Shown: positions 39,615 to 48,862, counted from the stretch's first letter. The stretch is 64,000 nt of DNA from JAVBRD01 sp031548365 (GCA_031548365.1 JAVBRD010000031.1:1-64000), one strand, 5' to 3'. The notes: generated by a model from the sequence alone, not told the origin. Translations and numbers: made by a program.

Positions 39615-40823
39615 ATGAAGAAAAACGCCCTGCCCATCATCTCGGTGTTCTGTTGCATCGCGCTTACCGTCTCCATACTCGTCACGCTGAAAAACTCGTG
39701 TGAGCTGCGTGGACTTCTCGAAAGCAGCATCAAGGCGCAGCTGATGTCCATCTCGCAGGCGGCGGAGGAGATCGTCTCAGAGTACAATGTCTCCGGCTAC
39801 AACAGCAACGAGGATATCAAGGCCGATGCCGCGAGATACGGGCAGATGCTCTCGCGCGTGCGCACGCTCGCTGCGGATACAGGCGCTACATATATCTATG
39901 GCCTCAAGTTCGTCAACAACGAAGTTGTTTTTTTCCTGGATACGGATGAGGAGAACACGGATGTGTTCGTACCGTACGAGATCGGCGACATCCATCGCGA
40001 CGCGTTTGCAGGGCGCTCCGGAGCTGGCATCAACAATCTGGTGGACGAGTACGGCAGCTTCCACACCGGCGCGGTTCCACTGTACGCCGAAGGAAAAGTG
40101 GCCGCCATCCTTGCCGTGGACATCGCGGACAGCTTGGTTAAGGAGAGCTTTGACGCCGCCAACCGCAACATCATCATCCTCGTTATCGCGCAGGTGATCG
40201 TGTTCGGATTCATGCTCGTCTTCATCATGTACTTGATGCGCCGTATCCGCGCCATGCAGGCTGAGTTGACGCGCATGGCCCACTATGATCCGGTGACGGG
40301 AATGCCCAACCGCCAATACCTGTTCGAGTACCTCCCGGAGCTCATGAAGAGCGGCAAGAAGCTCTGCTACGCGCTCATCTTCATTGACCTTGACAACTTC
40401 AAACTCGTTAACGACAGCGCGGGCCACGATGCCGGAGACGCGCTGCTCCGAAGTATCGGCGAGTTTTTGCAGAAGCGGCCGGCGGCGGCCAAGGCTTTCA
40501 GGCCATCCGCGGGGCTTTTGAATGTTTCGGCGCGCGTCGGCGGTGACGAGTTTGTTCAGGTGGTTCCGGGGATCGAGAACGAAGAACAGGCCAGGAAGTT
40601 CGTGGATGACATGCTCCACGATTTCCACGAAGAGGCCACCAACAGGCACATACAGGAGTATGCGGTGGGAATGAGCATCGGCGTTGCGCTCTACCCGTAC
40701 CACTCTGAGAATTACAATGTGCTCATCAAGTATGCGGACATCGCGATGTACCACGCGAAGAAAAACGGCAAGAACCGTTGCGTGATCTACAGCGAAAACC
40801 TCGCGCCAAAGGAAGAAAAATAG
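39615..40823 (+). CDS. Membrane diguanylate cyclase (GGDEF)
   Basis: A protein of about 402 residues: TM1 (about 5-24), an extracellular sensor to about 185 (with TYIYGLKFVNNEVVFFLD, a Cache-like segment), TM2 (about 188-210), then a GGDEF domain with MAHYDPVTGMPNRQYL, FIDLDNFKLVND and an intact RVGGDEF active site. No RxxD inhibitory site precedes the signature. It should make cyclic di-GMP in response to an external cue. The ATG at 39615 has GGAG 11 bases ahead; an in-frame ATG at 39606 lies too close to that site. A terminator follows. Confidence 0.92.
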   Translation: MKKNALPIISVFCCIALTVSILVTLKNSCELRGLLESSIKAQLMSISQAAEEIVSEYNVSGYNSNEDIKADAARYGQMLSRVRTLAADTGATYIYGLKFVNNEVVFFLDTDEENTDVFVPYEIGDIHRDAFAGRSGAGINNLVDEYGSFHTGAVPLYAEGKVAAILAVDIADSLVKESFDAANRNIIILVIAQVIVFGFMLVFIMYLMRRIRAMQAELTRMAHYDPVTGMPNRQYLFEYLPELMKSGKKLCYALIFIDLDNFKLVNDSAGHDAGDALLRSIGEFLQKRPAAAKAFRPSAGLLNVSARVGGDEFVQVVPGIENEEQARKFVDDMLHDFHEEATNRHIQEYAVGMSIGVALYPYHSENYNVLIKYADIAMYHAKKNGKNRCVIYSENLAPKEEK

Positions 40824-40877
40824 TTCGCAAAAATAGTTCGCAGAGGTCTACGACAATCTTTAGTCATGGACTTGATT

Positions 40878-40905
40878 GTCCGGCGCGAAAGCGCCGGACT
40901 TTTTG
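40878..40905 (+). terminator. Terminator after the GGDEF gene
   Basis: GTCCGGCGC, a GAAA tetraloop, GCGCCGGAC and TTTTTG form a perfect 9-bp stem with a T tract. The T tract overlaps the -35 region of the next operon (TATACT -10 at 40924-40929). Confidence 0.92.
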
Positions 40906-40923
40906 TTGCGGGTGCAAATGTGG

Positions 40924-40929
40924 TATACT
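40924..40929 (+). promoter_or_regulatory. -10 element for the aldo/keto reductase/nucleoside hydrolase operon
   Basis: TATACT about 32 bases before the ATG. The -35 (TTTTGT at 40901-40906) is poor, so the promoter may need an activator. Confidence 0.45.
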
Positions 40930-40960
40930 GGTACAAAGAAATTGGCAGGAGGAGAACAGC

Positions 40961-41815
40961 ATGATGAAATCATTACAAGACACATACCCCCTCTTGAGCG
41001 GAATCAAGATTCCGTGCATCGGCTTTGGCACATGGCAGACGCCCAACGACGGGTCAGGCGAGGAAGCCGTTCGCGCCGCTCTCGCGTGCGGATACCGCCA
41101 CATCGACACCGCACAAGGCTACGGCAACGAGGAAACGGTGGGGCGCGCGGTGCGTGGGAGCGGTATCCCGCGCGGAGACGTGTTCATCACGACCAAGCTC
41201 AAGACCTCGGAGCACGGGTATGACAAGACCATCAAAGCATTTGAGGGGTCGCTTGCGAGCCTTGGCATGGATTATGTCGATCTGTTTCTGATTCACTGGC
41301 CTAACCCCATTCGTTTCCGCGAAAATTGGCAGGAGACGAACGCGGAGACGTGGCGTGCGTTTGAGGATCTTCAAAAAGCGGGAAAGGTGCGCTCTATCGG
41401 TGTGAGCAATTTCATGCGGCGGCACCTTGATCCCTTGCTCAAAACCGCCAGTGTTAAGCCCGATGTCAACCAGATCCGCCTGTGCCCCGGAGATACGCAG
41501 GACGACGCCGTCGCCGCCAGCCGCGAGCACGGCATACTGCTCGAGGCGTACAGTCCGCTGGGCATCGGCAAGGTGTTCAGCGTGCCCGAGGTCGCCCAAA
41601 TGGCGCTGAAGTACGGCGTCTCCGTCGCGCAGCTCTGCATTCGCTGGAGCCTCGAGCGTGGATATCTTCCCCTGCCCAAGTCGACGCACGCGGAACGCAT
41701 CGCTCAAAACGCGGATGTATTCGGTTTCACTATGACAAAGGAGGACATTGACTGCATCGCCAACTTGACCGGTTGCGCTGGCCTTGCGACCAACCCCGAC
41801 GAGATCACATGGTAG
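40961..41815 (+). CDS. Aldo/keto reductase (2,5-diketo-gluconate reductase-like)
   Basis: A 284-residue NADPH-dependent barrel. It has IGFGTWQTPNDGSGEEAV, the catalytic Asp/Tyr segment YRHIDTAQGYGNEE, the lysine in FITTKLK, LFLIHWPNP, IGVSNF and a C-terminal LPLPKSTHAERI cofactor site. It reduces an aldehyde or ketone, perhaps a sugar. The ATG at 40961 has AGGAGGAGAACAGC; the much longer upstream frame runs through the promoter and terminator and is rejected. It is first of a four-gene operon and its stop overlaps the next start. Confidence 0.92.
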   Translation: MMKSLQDTYPLLSGIKIPCIGFGTWQTPNDGSGEEAVRAALACGYRHIDTAQGYGNEETVGRAVRGSGIPRGDVFITTKLKTSEHGYDKTIKAFEGSLASLGMDYVDLFLIHWPNPIRFRENWQETNAETWRAFEDLQKAGKVRSIGVSNFMRRHLDPLLKTASVKPDVNQIRLCPGDTQDDAVAASREHGILLEAYSPLGIGKVFSVPEVAQMALKYGVSVAQLCIRWSLERGYLPLPKSTHAERIAQNADVFGFTMTKEDIDCIANLTGCAGLATNPDEITW

Positions 41816-42678
41816 ATGCGGTCAGGCGGGTCAGCGCGGGTGGCATGCTTCTGCCCGCTCTCGGCCTTGGTGGCTGGCACCTTGGGGATGATCCCCGACG
41901 CGCGGCAGATGAGATGGCGGCGCTGCGGCGCGGCGTGTCGCTGGGCGTGAATCTGATCGACACAGCGGAGATGTATGGCGAGGGCGCGTCAGAAACGCTC
42001 GTCGGGCGCGCGCTCGCGGACGTGCCGCGCGATGAATACGTGCTTGTTTCCAAAGTGTACCCGCACAACGCAGGTCGCCCCGCGATCTTCCGAAGCTGCG
42101 AGGCGTCGCTCAAAAGGCTCAAAACAGACCATCTGGACGTCTACTTGCTGCACTGGAGGGGCGGCGTTCCGCTCGAGGAGACCGTTGCGTGCATGGAGGA
42201 AATGGTGGCTGCGGGCAAAATCAAGCGGTGGGGCGTGTCCAACTTTGACACGGGCGACATGGAAGAGCTGTTCAGTGTGCCTGGTGGGAATCGCTGCGCG
42301 GTCAACCAAGTGCTCTACAACGTCACATCGCGAGGCATAGAGTACGATCTGATCCCGTGGCTTACGGAACACAACGTGGCCGCCATGGCGTACTGCCCGC
42401 TCGCGCAGGCGGGGCGCCTCAGGCGCATGAGCGCCGACGTTCGCACGGACAGGACGCTGCGAACCATCGCGGATGCGCGCGGCGTTTCCGTGATGCAACT
42501 CATGCTTGCGTTTGTCCTCCGTTGTAGCGGCGTGATCGCCATCCCCAAATCGGGAAACCCCACGCACGTGGAGGAAAACGCCGCCGCGCTAAAGATCGTT
42601 CTGACCAGGGACGAGCTGGAGCGCGTCGACGCGGTGTTTCTGCCGCCCACATGTAAAATGCACTTGGACATTGAGTGA
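41809..42678 (+). CDS. Aldo/keto reductase
   Basis: A 289-residue aldo/keto reductase of a different subgroup from its upstream neighbour. Motifs: LGLGGWHLGDDPRR, VNLIDTAEMYGEGASE, VSKVYPHN (lysine), YLLHWRG, WGVSNFD and AIPKSGNPTHVEEN. The start overlaps the preceding stop (ATGGTAG) and has a poor ribosome site, which implies coupling. Two reductases side by side with a nucleoside hydrolase suggest processing of a sugar moiety released from a nucleoside or glycoside. Confidence 0.9.
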   Translation: MVDAVRRVSAGGMLLPALGLGGWHLGDDPRRAADEMAALRRGVSLGVNLIDTAEMYGEGASETLVGRALADVPRDEYVLVSKVYPHNAGRPAIFRSCEASLKRLKTDHLDVYLLHWRGGVPLEETVACMEEMVAAGKIKRWGVSNFDTGDMEELFSVPGGNRCAVNQVLYNVTSRGIEYDLIPWLTEHNVAAMAYCPLAQAGRLRRMSADVRTDRTLRTIADARGVSVMQLMLAFVLRCSGVIAIPKSGNPTHVEENAAALKIVLTRDELERVDAVFLPPTCKMHLDIE

Positions 42679-42706
42679 TAAAACGCTTGCGAGAGGGATG
42701 GGTGCG

Positions 42707-43633
42707 ATGCTATACGACAGGTACATTTTCAAGGTGCCCGCTGAGAAGAGGGTTCGCGTCATCACCGATACCGACGCGAAGAATGAAGCGGACGACCAGT
42801 TCGCCATCGTACAGACGCTGCTCAGCCCCAAACTTGATAACGTGGGATTCATCGCCGCGCATTTCGGCACCGATCGCGTCAGCGACAGCATGGAGCTTAG
42901 TTACGCTGAAATAGAACTGATCTTTGAGAAAATGGGCTTTGACAAGCCGGGCATGATCTACCGGGGCGCGGCACGCTCGCTCAGAAACCAACTGGAGCCT
43001 CAAGTATCGGAGGGCGCGGAGTTGATCGTCCGTGAGGCCATGAAGGACGACGACCCTCGGCCGCTCTTCGTGACCTTCATGGGGCCGCTCACCGACCTTG
43101 CGAGCGCGTACCTGATGGAGCCGCGTATCGCGACCCGCCTGACCGCTATCTGGATCGGGGGCGGGAAGTACCCGGCAGGCGGCGCGGAGTACAACCTCGG
43201 CAACGATATCGCGGCCGCAAACGTGGTGTTTTCCAGCGGCATCAGCCTCTGGCAAGTGCCCAAGAATGTCTACGAAATGATGCCCGTGTCCCTCGCGGAA
43301 CTGGAGTATCGCGTGCGCCCGTGCGGTAAAATCGGGGCCTATCTTTGCGATCAGCTGCAGGAGCATAGCATGGAGCCCGGTCCGCGCAAGAGCGCGTTTC
43401 GGACGGGGGAGACGTGGGTGCTGGGCGATAACCCATCCGTCGGGCTGATTTTGTACGAGCACCGGTTTGAGTACACACTCATGCCCGCGCCCATGATCGC
43501 GCAGGACATGACGTACGCTCACACGGGCCTTAACCGCGCGATCCGCGTATACAACGCGATTGACAGCCGCCTGATCCTTGAGGATCTTTATGCCAAGCTC
43601 GCGCTTTTTTCGCAAAGGCAGTCGTCCAAGTGA
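42707..43633 (+). CDS. Inosine/uridine-preferring nucleoside hydrolase family protein
   Basis: A 308-residue calcium-dependent hydrolase fold. The metal site is VITDTDAKNEADDQFAIVQ; VTFMGPLTDLASAYLMEP and a C-terminal His region complete it. Canonical enzymes read DTDPGxDDA; here the DxDxxxExDDxxA spacing differs slightly, as in members that act on other ribosides. The ATG at 42707 has GAGAGGGATGGGTGCG; earlier in-frame starts are less well placed. It is third in the reductase operon. Confidence 0.87.
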   Translation: MLYDRYIFKVPAEKRVRVITDTDAKNEADDQFAIVQTLLSPKLDNVGFIAAHFGTDRVSDSMELSYAEIELIFEKMGFDKPGMIYRGAARSLRNQLEPQVSEGAELIVREAMKDDDPRPLFVTFMGPLTDLASAYLMEPRIATRLTAIWIGGGKYPAGGAEYNLGNDIAAANVVFSSGISLWQVPKNVYEMMPVSLAELEYRVRPCGKIGAYLCDQLQEHSMEPGPRKSAFRTGETWVLGDNPSVGLILYEHRFEYTLMPAPMIAQDMTYAHTGLNRAIRVYNAIDSRLILEDLYAKLALFSQRQSSK

Positions 43634-43642
43634 GAAGGTCTC

Positions 43643-43936
43643 ATGAGAACGAAAGAAGAATACTATGAGCAGGTCTTGAGGAACAGGGAGTTGGAAAAGG
43701 ACGCCACGGTCACGGCGTGTACATGCCCTAACACGCTGTGCGGCTGGCACGGGAAATGCAAGGAGTGTGTCGCGCTCCACCGCCATCACGGCGATCATGT
43801 TCCCGTGTGCCTGCAGTCCATCATCGAAGACAAGATCAAAGCGCTGGCCGGGGTGGTGGAAATGGTTGCAGTCAAGAAAGAAGGAACACCGCTCGACTAC
43901 AGACACTTTGTTAGAGCAAAAGATATGGAAAATTAA
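43643..43936 (+). CDS. Small cysteine/histidine-rich protein
   Basis: A 97-residue protein. The central block CTCPNTLCGWHGKCKECVALHRHHGDHVP followed by VCL holds six cysteines and four histidines, compatible with a small zinc-binding fold. I have seen similar Cys-rich proteins beside metabolic genes in Clostridia but cannot name the family or function. Gene context: last of the reductase/nucleoside hydrolase operon, 9 bases after the hydrolase stop, with an AAGG ribosome site. Confidence 0.7.
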   Translation: MRTKEEYYEQVLRNRELEKDATVTACTCPNTLCGWHGKCKECVALHRHHGDHVPVCLQSIIEDKIKALAGVVEMVAVKKEGTPLDYRHFVRAKDMEN

Positions 43937-43964
43937 GAAAGAGGCTCACTGCGAGCCTCTTTCT
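43936..43964. terminator. Bidirectional terminator between convergent operons
   Basis: AGAAAGAGGCTC, a 5-base loop, and GAGCCTCTTTCT form a perfect 12-bp stem whose A-rich and T-rich ends suit both strands. It separates the Cys-rich gene from the convergent oxidoreductase gene. Confidence 0.88.
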
Positions 43965-43979
43965 GCGTGCTAGCGGACT

Positions 43980-45074
43980 CTATATCTTGGGCATGACGAT
44001 CTCGACTTCTCTTTTCAGCTTGGACGAGCGGTAGATGCCGTCGCATATGGCCTGGTTGACGATGATCTCCTCGCCCGGGATGGGCGCGGGACCGCCGCTC
44101 AAAACCGCGTCGCAGAAATCGCGTACCTTGGCGACGAAGATGTCCTTGGGCACAAGCCCCTCCGCGCCGTTGAAGGGGAGGGAGGGGAGGATGGCGCTGT
44201 CGATGTGCTGACCGTTGACATCCGTGTAATACATGTATTTGGAGGGTTTGTTGTGCGCGTCCAATCCGAAGCACATCTTGATCCCGCACTCGGTGCCCAG
44301 CCAGAGCGCGTCCCCCAGAGAATCGGCGTGCATCGCCCATGACTGCTTAAAGACGTACGTCAGATCGCCCTCGAGCCGGACGAGCGCGACGGAGAAATCG
44401 TCGACGTCGAATGTGTCAGCGCCCGCCCAGTATTTCGGGTTCTTGCCGAAATAATCCGTGGCGATGGCGGAGACCGTGAGCGGACGCGGGTAGCTGACCG
44501 CGTGAAGCGCTTCGTCGATAGAATAGCATCCGATATCGCCCAAACAGCCGTAGCCGGCTTTTTCCTTGTCGACAAATGTGCCTGCGGGGATGCCGCGCCT
44601 GCGCCCGCCGCCGTTTTGGATGTAGTAGACCTTGCCCAGCGCGCCCGAACTGATGATGCCGTCGATCTTGCGGCGCATGTAGTCATAGCGCGGCTGGAAC
44701 CCGATCGTGAGGATCTTCCCCGACTTTTTGGAAGCGATCACCATGTCCGCCGCTTCCTGAAGCGTAAACGACATCGGTTTTTCGCACAGCACATGGATGC
44801 CTTTTTCAAGCGCGGCGATAGCGCACTCCGCGTGCGTGGTGTTGTAGGTACAAACGCTCACGCCGTCCAGCTCGACGCTGTCCAGCATATCACGCGCGCT
44901 GTCAAACGCAAGCGCTCCCTCGATGCCATGCCGTTCGAAAAAAGCCTTTGCCTTGCCCGGAACGATGTCCGCACCCGCGACGATCTCCACGTCGGAAAAA
45001 GATTTGTACCCTCTGATGTGTGACCCGGCGATGCTGCCCGTCCCGATGATCCCGATGCGTAGCTTGCGTTCCAT
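43980..45074 (-). CDS. Gfo/Idh/MocA-family oxidoreductase
   Basis: A 364-residue sugar dehydrogenase-type protein. The Rossmann motif is IGIIGTGSIAGSHIRGY, the conserved cofactor/catalytic lysine is in VLCEKPMSFTLQEA, and the substrate motif is YGCLGDIGCYSIDEALH. It follows a rhamnosidase and an MFS transporter on the same strand, so it may oxidise a released sugar such as rhamnose or a glycoside. ATG at 45072-45074 has AAAGGATGGTCAAA. It ends at a bidirectional terminator. Confidence 0.9.
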   Translation of the reverse strand: MERKLRIGIIGTGSIAGSHIRGYKSFSDVEIVAGADIVPGKAKAFFERHGIEGALAFDSARDMLDSVELDGVSVCTYNTTHAECAIAALEKGIHVLCEKPMSFTLQEAADMVIASKKSGKILTIGFQPRYDYMRRKIDGIISSGALGKVYYIQNGGGRRRGIPAGTFVDKEKAGYGCLGDIGCYSIDEALHAVSYPRPLTVSAIATDYFGKNPKYWAGADTFDVDDFSVALVRLEGDLTYVFKQSWAMHADSLGDALWLGTECGIKMCFGLDAHNKPSKYMYYTDVNGQHIDSAILPSLPFNGAEGLVPKDIFVAKVRDFCDAVLSGGPAPIPGEEIIVNQAICDGIYRSSKLKREVEIVMPKI

Positions 45075-45128
45075 TTTGACCATCCTTTCATCAGTGTGCA
45101 TATCCGCGTGCTTACGGTAAAGCTGCTG

Positions 45129-47474
45129 TTATGCCCGCTCGATCGTGAAGCGGTGCGTGCCCGCATCCAGCTCTTCGTCGTACGGGTGCGTGCCTGGTAA
45201 TGCGATTCTTGCCGTGATTGGCCGGGGAAGCGTGACGGCGTACTCGTTGCCCTTGACTTCGGCGACCATCGTGCCGACCGGGGTCTTGAATTCAAGCCTC
45301 AGATCGCCCAAAGAGGCGGGCAACCGGGGCGCGACGGTGATCGCTCGGTAGCCGAGATCAAAGGGAATCACGCCCAGCATCCGCCACAGAGCGATCACGG
45401 GCGTGCTCGACCAAGGGTGGCACCAGCTCGTGTTCCACTTCTGGTCGGGTCCCCACGCCTCCATGCAGGTCGTCGCGCCCGCGCGGAGCATGTTGACCCA
45501 GGAACGCTCGTCCTCACAGAGCAAAAGCTCGGCGGCATATGCGTCCTCGCCCACGTTCAACAGACCGTTGATCAGGAAATACGTAAAGTACACGCCGCAG
45601 CCGATTCTGCGCGTCTTCAGGAAATCGACCAGGGGCTTAGCGCCGCTTTCGGGCACGATGCCGAACATGAGCGGAAGCGCCTGAGCGTGCAGGGAAAAGT
45701 GGGTGGAACCGATGTAATCAGGGTAAAGTCCCGTATTATTGTCCGCGACTTTCTCAAGGAGCGCCTTTTTGACGATCTCAGCGTCCGCATGCCGCTCGGA
45801 GGCGCGCTGCGCGCTCCCCGCCATCGCGTAGAGCGAGGCGGCGGTGGACAGGCACGCGTAGTAGAACTGGTTGCTCAGCGCGCACACACGGGTCTTGGCT
45901 TGCTCGTGCTCGTAGCCGTCACGCAGGTTTTCAGGCCAGTCGACCATGACCATGATGTGGGAGCGTGGGTTAAGGCCGGCGAGGCCTTCGAGCAAACCAT
46001 CCTTGTTTATACACGGGCGGTAGCGGTCGATCAAGCCTTCAATGGCCGCGAGCGCGGCGGGTAGAATGCTCTTGTCGCCCGTCCAGTAGACGTAGTTGCT
46101 CACAATGAGCGGAAATATCATGGAGTAGTCCGAGATCTCCGCGGTAAGATATGTCGGCGATTCGGCGCAAAGACCGGGATTGATGCGCGCGGAGCTGATC
46201 AAATCCTCGATGAACTTCCTGTACACGGCGGGGTCGCCTGTAAAGATGATGTGGGAGAGCGCGGTGATCAGCCCATCGCCCATGAATCCGCCTTTTTCGC
46301 GGGTGGGGCAGTCGAGATAAGTCTCCTGCGTGCCCACGCGCACGCCCTGCTCGCAAATGCCGAGTATCGCGCTCAATGTGGGATTGGATGTCGTGAAGCG
46401 CCCGTTTGGCTCGAACGGGTAGTTGCGCGCGACAACCGTGATTTCGACGTCCTCGGGCGCGCAGGGCAGATTGAGCAGCTCGGCGTAGCGAAAGCCACGG
46501 TACTCGAAAAACTCGAACTCATCCCCGCCGTCCCGGCCCGCGAGCGTGATGTACTCCTGATACTTGCAGTTGCAGCGCATCTCAAAGCGAGCCTCGTTTG
46601 TGCCGGAGAGCTCCTCGGCGTGACGAACCTCGACCACATGCCCCGATATCCCCTTGAGGCGAAAACGCAGGTGCCCCACGACCTCTTTGCCAAGATCGAT
46701 AAACAGCCGGTCAGGCGCGGTACGCACGAGCCTTTCGGGCTTGACCTCGTAGAACGTCACAGCGGGCGTGGACTGCGGCACGAGCGTGTAGAAGGGGGGG
46801 CAGGGGTTGGCGGGCGTGTCGGGCGCACCCCACGCGGAATCGTCAAACGCGGGCGATTGCCAGCCGCACGGGTAGCGGCGCAGATCGAAGTCTTCAGCAA
46901 TGTGCGTGTCATAGCCGAAGCCGCGCTCGCCGGTCCACGCGTCGCAGTCGAGCGCCTTCCAGCGGGAATCGCTCGCTATGACCGAACGGCTCCCGTCTTC
47001 ATAGTCGATTTCGAGCTGGCAGAGGAATCCTTGGAGGTTGTCGCCGCTTGTGTACGCGATGTTGAAGCAGCCTTGATAATAGACGTGCGCCGCGATGGCG
47101 TTGGTCTCGCCGGCACGCAACAGGCGCGTGACGTCGAAGGAGTTGTAGGGATACTTGAACAGATATGCGGGCGCCGGTCCGACTCCCACAAACGTGCTGT
47201 TGATGTACAGATGATAGACGTCGTCGGCGGTCAGGTGTATGACAGCTTTTTTTACGGGCTTGTCCACCGTGAAAACTCGGCGAAGCAGCGTGTGGACATT
47301 CTGCACGCCAGTTCGGAACTTGGGCTTGCGGTCTTCGTGCATCTGCTGGTGGTAGGTCAGCCCGCGGAACTTTGGGCTCTGCAACCAGCGGCCTTCGAAC
47401 ACAATGCCGGGGACGCCTTCGCCCGGTCTGTGCGCGCTGATTGCGTGATTGCGGGTGCGCGGAACGGATTTCAT
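45129..47474 (-). CDS. Alpha-L-rhamnosidase, glycoside hydrolase family 78
   Basis: A 781-residue intracellular enzyme with no signal peptide. N-terminal beta domains (about 60-330, with FDDSAWGAPD) bind substrate, the (alpha/alpha)6 catalytic barrel follows, and a C-terminal beta domain ends it. The GH78 motif LDCPTREKGGFMGDG near residue 395 has the Asp, Glu and Asp at the spacing (0, +5, +12) known in Bacillus RhaB, and CMEAW carries the candidate general base Glu. It releases L-rhamnose from glycosides. The ATG overlaps the MFS stop (ATGA) with GAGGTGCTCAACCC, so uptake and hydrolysis are coupled. Confidence 0.92.
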   Translation of the reverse strand: MKSVPRTRNHAISAHRPGEGVPGIVFEGRWLQSPKFRGLTYHQQMHEDRKPKFRTGVQNVHTLLRRVFTVDKPVKKAVIHLTADDVYHLYINSTFVGVGPAPAYLFKYPYNSFDVTRLLRAGETNAIAAHVYYQGCFNIAYTSGDNLQGFLCQLEIDYEDGSRSVIASDSRWKALDCDAWTGERGFGYDTHIAEDFDLRRYPCGWQSPAFDDSAWGAPDTPANPCPPFYTLVPQSTPAVTFYEVKPERLVRTAPDRLFIDLGKEVVGHLRFRLKGISGHVVEVRHAEELSGTNEARFEMRCNCKYQEYITLAGRDGGDEFEFFEYRGFRYAELLNLPCAPEDVEITVVARNYPFEPNGRFTTSNPTLSAILGICEQGVRVGTQETYLDCPTREKGGFMGDGLITALSHIIFTGDPAVYRKFIEDLISSARINPGLCAESPTYLTAEISDYSMIFPLIVSNYVYWTGDKSILPAALAAIEGLIDRYRPCINKDGLLEGLAGLNPRSHIMVMVDWPENLRDGYEHEQAKTRVCALSNQFYYACLSTAASLYAMAGSAQRASERHADAEIVKKALLEKVADNNTGLYPDYIGSTHFSLHAQALPLMFGIVPESGAKPLVDFLKTRRIGCGVYFTYFLINGLLNVGEDAYAAELLLCEDERSWVNMLRAGATTCMEAWGPDQKWNTSWCHPWSSTPVIALWRMLGVIPFDLGYRAITVAPRLPASLGDLRLEFKTPVGTMVAEVKGNEYAVTLPRPITARIALPGTHPYDEELDAGTHRFTIERA

Positions 47475-48700
47475 GGGTTGAGCACCTCACTTGTCGTTGA
47501 TAAATGCCGAAACGCGGGTACGAGGAACATCCCGCCGCCGAGAGCGCATAAGAGCGCGCCGCTCGCGACGAGCAGCCATTCGATTTTGATGATGTCGGCC
47601 AGCGGGCCGAACACGGCCATGCCGATCGGCATCGCGAGCGTTGAGATCGTGCCGATCAGCCCGAACACACGTCCGAGCATATCGGGCGGAACACGCTGCT
47701 GGAAGAACACGGTTGACGATGTGTTGAAGAACGGCACGGTCAGCCCGAGAAAAACCATGAGCGCGGAAAACATCACGAAGTTGGCCGAGTACCCCATGGC
47801 GATTGTACCCGCGCCATAGAAGAGGCACGCGAGCGCGATGGTGTAGATGCGGTTTTTCAGCCCGCCCCACGCCGCGATGATCCCGCCGCCCGCCATCATG
47901 CCCACGGCAAAGGCAATCTCGATGACGGTCAATCGCCACACATCATCGCCAAATGTGCGCGCCGACATCAGCGGCGTCAAAAACGCGCCGGGAACGAGGA
48001 CGAAGCTGAACACCGCGAAATAGACAAGAAGGAGCGCGACCGTTTTGTCCGTCCTGACGTAGCGGATTCCTTCCATGAAATCCGCAAAGTGGCTTCCGCC
48101 TTGCTCGGTTTTATCCGCCGCGCCCTGATGAAGAGGAATGTGAATCCACGCGAGAATTGTGATGGCAATCGCCGCAGTCACCACGTCGATAAAAAAAGTG
48201 GATTCGACGGCATAGCCCGTCATAAGCCAACCGCTGAGCACAGGAGCCACGAGCATCAGGGAAGACTGCACGCTTGTGTTGATGCCCATCACGCGCGTGA
48301 GCTTATCGTCGGGCACGAGCTGCGGGAGGATCGCGTTGACCGCGGGCGTTTGTATACCCGCTCCCAGCGAACGCACTGCTGAGACGGACAGCAACAGCCC
48401 GATGGAGCCGAGGTTCATCCGGTAACACACCGCGGCCGCGAGCGTGGTCAGCGCGATGAGCGCATCCGCCGCGATGATCAGCCGTTTGCGTGAGTAGCGG
48501 TCGGCCCAGACGCCTGCGAACACAGAGATCAGCGTCTGCGGCAGAAAGCCGCACAGCGTAGAGAGCGTGATCATCAGCCCGGACTTTGTTTCAAGTGTGA
48601 TTTTCCAAATGATCGCGTACTGAACCAACATGGAACCGAACAGCGAAATGGTCTGCCCCGAGAGAAACCACACGATGCGCCTGCCCCAGTTTTCCTGCAT
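47471..48700 (-). CDS. MFS transporter
   Basis: A 409-residue protein with 12 hydrophobic segments and a central cytoplasmic loop near 195-215. The inter-helix 2-3 signature GVWADRYSRKRL is of the MFS_3 (enterobactin exporter-like) type and it is also related to macrolide efflux carriers, so direction is uncertain. Operon position before a rhamnosidase argues for glycoside uptake. AAGGAGGCTTT precedes the ATG and directly follows a terminator T tract, which suggests attenuation control of the MFS-rhamnosidase-oxidoreductase operon. Confidence 0.87.
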   Translation of the reverse strand: MQENWGRRIVWFLSGQTISLFGSMLVQYAIIWKITLETKSGLMITLSTLCGFLPQTLISVFAGVWADRYSRKRLIIAADALIALTTLAAAVCYRMNLGSIGLLLSVSAVRSLGAGIQTPAVNAILPQLVPDDKLTRVMGINTSVQSSLMLVAPVLSGWLMTGYAVESTFFIDVVTAAIAITILAWIHIPLHQGAADKTEQGGSHFADFMEGIRYVRTDKTVALLLVYFAVFSFVLVPGAFLTPLMSARTFGDDVWRLTVIEIAFAVGMMAGGGIIAAWGGLKNRIYTIALACLFYGAGTIAMGYSANFVMFSALMVFLGLTVPFFNTSSTVFFQQRVPPDMLGRVFGLIGTISTLAMPIGMAVFGPLADIIKIEWLLVASGALLCALGGGMFLVPAFRHLSTTSEVLNP

Positions 48701-48711
48701 AAAGCCTCCTT

Positions 48712-48741
48712 AAAAATGGCGCTGGATGAATGTCCAGCGCC
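48712..48741 (-). terminator. Terminator abutting the MFS ribosome site
   Basis: On the minus strand GGCGCTGGA, a 6-base loop, TCCAGCGCC and ATTTTT, immediately followed by AAGGAGG of the MFS gene. It can end DHH gene transcripts or act as an attenuator, since no promoter fits between it and the MFS start. Confidence 0.85.
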
Positions 48742-48862
48742 GTAGTGGAACGAGAGATCGGAGACGCAGCCAGTGCTGCGTTTCGTCGGGAAAGGTGTGC
48801 GAAGCTTAAGTCGGAGTGTTCGCGCGGCGGAGGCCATGGAGGCGTTCTGCCCACCAATGCGC

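Noticed and set aside
40778..40960. N-terminal extension of the first aldo/keto reductase
   Set aside because: It overlaps the GGDEF gene end, a strong terminator and a -10 element.
46251..47819. 522-codon plus-strand open frame
   Set aside because: It lies antisense to the rhamnosidase and MFS genes, has Arg/Gly/Ala shadow composition and no ribosome site; GC-rich codons on the other strand explain its length.
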